Source of the DNA: an uncultured Methanomicrobiales archaeon
Lineage (GTDB): Archaea; Halobacteriota; Methanomicrobia; Methanomicrobiales; Methanospirillaceae
DNA length: 64,000 nucleotides
NCBI GenBank assembly: GCA_949320185.1
Contig: CASGHK010000024.1
Coordinates: forward strand, 46,925-110,924
Reading direction: 5' to 3'
Below are positions 61,168-64,000 of this stretch, in pieces. Under the pieces are notes generated by a model. It worked only from the letters and a program-made list of their open reading frames with translations. It ran no database searches and had not been told where the DNA came from. A program made the translations under genes and the position numbers. Each line of letters opens with the position of its first letter. The stretch's first letter is position 1.

Positions 61168-62016
61168 TCAGTGTCCCTCCGCTTCAACGATGGGCTTGGT
61201 GTCGAGCCACGCGGCGGCATCCCGCTTCGAGAGCGTGATGTACTGCGAGTAGGTGTAGTACCAGCCGATCACCGAGACGATGATCGAGACGATGAGCGCC
61301 CCGATGCCGATGAAGGCGAAGCTGCAGATCGCGACCATCAGCATCGAGAGGAACCCGACCTCGGCCGTGAGCGTCAGCGTCCGGTCCTGCTTCTCGGACG
61401 GGCCGAGACAGGCATTGAACCCGTGCTGGAGCGCAATCGAGCCGAGCATGAAGATGGCCGCGAGAAGCCCGCCGCCGATGAGCGAGGTGCCGAACGAGTT
61501 CGCCGCCGCGCCGAGGACGGTCACCTGGATGACCGAGAGGGGCGAGAACGTGAACGTGCCCGTCGCCATCGCCGTGAACCCGATCATAACCAGCGCACCG
61601 ACTGCTGCGAGTTCGGCGATCGACTGGATCATGACCGGGATCTTCATGGCAAGGATGTTGTTCGCTATGTAGCCCAGGATACCTCCGATGACGAGGCCGA
61701 GCACCAGCGCGACGATCGGGGACGCAATCCCGAACTTCGTTGCGAGGAGCATGGCGATCACACCGGAGCCGAACGCGAGCATACCCGCCGAGGGAACGCC
61801 CGTGCCGATACCGTAGCTGCAGAGCCTCTTGATTGTGTCCGAGCCCCATACGAGGGCTGCGATTGCACCGAGCCCCCCGAAGAACGAGAAGAGCTGGGTG
61901 CCGGTGACCGTGTTCAGGTAGGTCAGGTAGATCCCGACAAGCGAACCGATGAGTCCGTAGATCATCAGCGTGTTGTGGGGAAGACCACCCTCTGTTACCG
62001 TAATCTGTGCCGTCAT
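61168..62016 (-). CDS. mtrC: Tetrahydromethanopterin S-methyltransferase subunit C
   Basis: Encodes 282 residues with about eight or nine membrane helices and Gly/Ala-rich packing ('FFGGLGAIAALVWGSD', 'GIGTGVPSAGMLAFGSG'). With MtrD and MtrE it forms the membrane globe that couples methyl transfer to Na+ export. Located 9 bp after mtrD. Confidence 0.95.
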   Translation of the reverse strand: MTAQITVTEGGLPHNTLMIYGLIGSLVGIYLTYLNTVTGTQLFSFFGGLGAIAALVWGSDTIKRLCSYGIGTGVPSAGMLAFGSGVIAMLLATKFGIASPIVALVLGLVIGGILGYIANNILAMKIPVMIQSIAELAAVGALVMIGFTAMATGTFTFSPLSVIQVTVLGAAANSFGTSLIGGGLLAAIFMLGSIALQHGFNACLGPSEKQDRTLTLTAEVGFLSMLMVAICSFAFIGIGALIVSIIVSVIGWYYTYSQYITLSKRDAAAWLDTKPIVEAEGH

Positions 62017-62025
62017 GTCGTCACC

Positions 62026-62871
62026 TCAGATGTTCAGGTTCACCACCACGATCAGGATCGCGACGAGGCCGCAGAGCGCCGAGGCGACGAGCGATGCCAC
62101 GATTGCCCGGGGGAACCGCTTGAACTTCGGGTCGTGCGGACCCTCGATGGTGCCCGTGATGTTGTAGGCCGCAAGCACTGCGTTCACGAGGAACATGCCG
62201 ATCGCGAAGATCCCGGCGAGGGAGACGGCGACGGGCATGATCTGTTCGACCTTGGCGTCGAAGAGCGCAGGCAGGTACTGTTCGTAGACACCGAGCAGCA
62301 TCAGGTAGATCAGCGTGCCGCCGCCACCGCCGAAGAGGCCGCCCACGACACCGCCGACGAACGAGATGAACGGCAGGCCGTGACCCTCGGTCCCCTGGCT
62401 CTTGTACTCGGCCTGGGTGTCGCCGGTCAGGGGGTCCTTCGCGACCTTGCCCGAAGCGGCGGGGATGCCCATGCCGAAGACGTAGATCACGTTGACCATC
62501 AGACAGGTGATCGCCATCATCAGGCCGCCACCGATCGCACCGGTGATCGTCGCGACGACCACGCCGAGTTCAGCCGCCCAGGCACCACCAAAGAGACCGG
62601 CAAGGCCGGCACCCGCAGCGAGCATCGCGACACCCGTCGCGATACCGGGAGCCTGTCCCATTGCAGCCGGCGCGCCGCCGACCGGGACGAAGTGAACCCC
62701 GAAGCCGATCAGGACACCGCCGAGGATGATCCCGAGCAGCGGCATCAGGGCGGCAGGGGCCAGGACGAAGACAATGCCGATGAAGATAACGGCGAGGACG
62801 AGCCCGATCACCGAGGAGACCGGGTCCATCGCACCGCCTGGGGCGGGGCCCGCTCCACCGAGAGCGCTCAT
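62026..62871 (-). CDS. mtrD: Tetrahydromethanopterin S-methyltransferase subunit D
   Basis: Encodes 281 residues with about six or more membrane helices; 'GIATGVAMLAAGAGLAGLFGG' and 'LPFISFVGGVVGGLFGGGGGTLIY' (seen in parts) are characteristic. MtrD and MtrE lie at the proposed Na+ path. Its ATG overlaps the mtrE stop by 4 bp. Confidence 0.95.
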   Translation of the reverse strand: MSALGGAGPAPGGAMDPVSSVIGLVLAVIFIGIVFVLAPAALMPLLGIILGGVLIGFGVHFVPVGGAPAAMGQAPGIATGVAMLAAGAGLAGLFGGAWAAELGVVVATITGAIGGGLMMAITCLMVNVIYVFGMGIPAASGKVAKDPLTGDTQAEYKSQGTEGHGLPFISFVGGVVGGLFGGGGGTLIYLMLLGVYEQYLPALFDAKVEQIMPVAVSLAGIFAIGMFLVNAVLAAYNITGTIEGPHDPKFKRFPRAIVASLVASALCGLVAILIVVVNLNI

Positions 62872-63770
62872 GAGGAGGCCTCCTCAGGGGCCGTGTACGA
62901 GCCGTAGTTCTTGCGAGCGTAGACCTCGACCCAGCGGTCGATCACGACGAAGACCAGAATGATCGCAAGCCCGACGATGATCGCACCCCACCCGGCAGCG
63001 ATATGCTCGAAGAGCACCGTACGCCAGAGTTCGAGGAAGACGATCAGGCCGAAACAGACACCCGATGCGGGACCGCCCAGCTTGGACGAGAACCAGCCGT
63101 TGTCAAGCGAGTTCCGCTGACCGGCCTCGGCGTACCGGACGATGTTGCCCGAGGCCGAGATCGGAACGCCGGCACCGAACTTCTGGTTCTGGTACTGCCG
63201 CTCCTTGCCGTAGAAGGGGTTTCCCGTCGCAGAGCCGGCCGCACCGAGCGCGATACCCCAGACAAGTCCGAGGAGCGGGAGCGGGAACGGGTGACCGAGG
63301 GTCGCGTTCATCAGGTAACACATGGCTACCGTCGTGAAGATCGCCACGAAGGCGTGGGCCATCGTGACCGAGAGCATCGACTTCAAGATGTCGATGTACA
63401 CCGGCTGGCCGAACTTGGCCAGGCTTGCAGTGCGTCCGAGGTAACCGGACGTTGCGTAGACGCCCTGGACGAACGTCGCGATCGTTGCGCCGAGGATCAG
63501 CGCAAGGACCGGATTGACGTCCTTTGCCAGGAACGCCCACGCAAGGCCGGCTCCGAGCGTACACCAGAGACCGTATGCCGGGGGCTCCCCAGCCACCGCC
63601 TTGTTGAAGATACGGTGGATGAAGCCCATCTGCGGAGCGAGCTGGACCTGCGAGTTCGGGTCTCCCTGTGACCCGATATCGGACTCCGTGTCCTCCGCAG
63701 CACCGGCGACGGCGGCGAGCGCCCCTGCCAATGCAGTGATTCCAATTCCGAATACGATATTTTCTACCAT
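62868..63770 (-). CDS. mtrE: Tetrahydromethanopterin S-methyltransferase subunit E
   Basis: Encodes 300 residues from the ATG at 63770, with GGAGG four bases upstream; the longer frame has no family resemblance. It is a polytopic membrane protein with the acidic 'GAAEDTESDIGSQGDPNSQVQLAPQMG' loop (recognised by 'ESDIGSQGDPNSQVQLAP') near residue 30-50. First gene of the mtr operon. Confidence 0.96.
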   Translation of the reverse strand: MVENIVFGIGITALAGALAAVAGAAEDTESDIGSQGDPNSQVQLAPQMGFIHRIFNKAVAGEPPAYGLWCTLGAGLAWAFLAKDVNPVLALILGATIATFVQGVYATSGYLGRTASLAKFGQPVYIDILKSMLSVTMAHAFVAIFTTVAMCYLMNATLGHPFPLPLLGLVWGIALGAAGSATGNPFYGKERQYQNQKFGAGVPISASGNIVRYAEAGQRNSLDNGWFSSKLGGPASGVCFGLIVFLELWRTVLFEHIAAGWGAIIVGLAIILVFVVIDRWVEVYARKNYGSYTAPEEASS

Positions 63771-64000
63771 TGAGCCTCCTCCCGTGCCAGTGAATAGGCG
63801 CATGAGAGTTTGGGAAATTGCATCGCCACGATATGAGTACAAACCCTTTGTGGTTCATCTAACGGTTGGCCGAGAATGAGTTAAAGGTTTCGAAATCTTG
63901 TCCGGAAAGACCGGTTTATTTTGCGTAATATCGGTTTTTAACCCGAAATTGTCGAATTTATCATAATTACTTGAGTTAATGAAACAAAAGTTGCGTAATA
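63771..64000 (-). promoter_or_regulatory. Upstream region of the mtr operon with repeated TTGCGTAATA
   Basis: 230 bp without a gene, AT-rich compared with the rest. Two identical 10-mers TTGCGTAATA (plus strand) are at 63921-63930 and 63991-64000, 70 bp apart and the same way round. TATA-like stretches on the minus strand are CAAAATAAACC (near 63913-63923) and CCTTTAAC (near 63879-63886). The window ends inside the second repeat, so more copies may follow. Confidence 0.45.

Noticed and set aside
61120..62907. 595-residue plus-strand open frame across mtrB, mtrC and mtrD
   Set aside because: It is antisense to three clear mtr genes and consists of Arg/Asp/Glu/His-rich low-complexity sequence, the usual product of high-GC codon bias on the opposite strand.

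Overview
The window is archaeal, almost certainly from a hydrogenotrophic methanogen of the order Methanomicrobiales (Methanoculleus/Methanofollis-like by general character; this placement is inference). The evidence is an mtr operon for the Na+-pumping methyl-H4MPT:coenzyme M methyltransferase, archaeal-type ribosomal proteins (L7Ae, L18a, L21e, L24e, L31e, L39e, S19e, S28e), RpoF, aIF6, CetZ, RNase P Rnp4, Pus10/TrmY, a modified archaeal mevalonate cluster, high G+C and tightly packed genes. No tRNA, rRNA, CRISPR array or insertion sequence was found.

Layout. 1-450 is the 3' end of a Gfo/Idh/MocA-type dehydrogenase, followed by about 420 bp without a convincing gene and a small orphan (872-1270). 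1401-4549 (minus) holds OGG, a HemK/Mtq2-type methyltransferase, a second methyltransferase and RsmA. 5352-14153 (minus) is one compact translation/secretion superoperon of 15 genes: S19e, PDCD5, a PP-loop protein, L39e (only 50 aa), L31e, aIF6, L18a, prefoldin alpha, FtsY, SRP54, TrmY, Pus10, L21e, RpoF and DUF655, ending at a T-tract terminator. Rnp4/YhbY, PurN, a CNNM/CorC-type membrane protein and a sugar-phosphate isomerase-like protein follow, then xseAB on the plus strand. 20599-21827 is a second ribosomal operon (L7Ae, S28e, L24e, Ndk).

22009-28986 (minus) is a cell-envelope operon: FAD oxidoreductase, GT2 glycosyltransferase, LPG-synthase-like flippase and two tandem DUF2298 membrane proteins. 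On the plus strand cetZ is translationally coupled to a secreted, membrane-anchored coiled-coil protein. 32631-36917 (minus) carries UbiX, UbiD and aconitase X, which together match the trans-anhydromevalonate-phosphate branch of the archaeal mevalonate pathway, followed by two HEAT-repeat genes. A DUF2070 protein, a PHP phosphoesterase and a UbiA prenyltransferase come next.

40741-46303 is the most accessory-looking part: a CHAT-domain protease with an unrecognised beta-rich partner, then three proteins that each carry zinc ribbons (membrane protein, M48 protease, PRC-barrel protein). HerA, a probably frameshifted flavodoxin-family gene, a Cache-like lipoprotein, Trm-G10, ArgG, a decayed membrane-protein gene, an HgcAB-associated-type AbrB protein with ArsM, and CarB/CarA follow.

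58128-63770 (minus) is the mtr operon in the order E-D-C-B-A-F-(A-G)-H. Its outstanding feature is that mtrG does not exist as a separate gene: its place is taken by one continuous ORF that fuses a second, complete MtrA corrinoid domain to an MtrG tail. The corrinoid-domain DNA of the two copies is about 95% identical over 510 bp, whereas the tails are unrelated, which points to recent duplication or continuing gene conversion. This predicts a methyltransferase complex with an extra cobamide-binding head.
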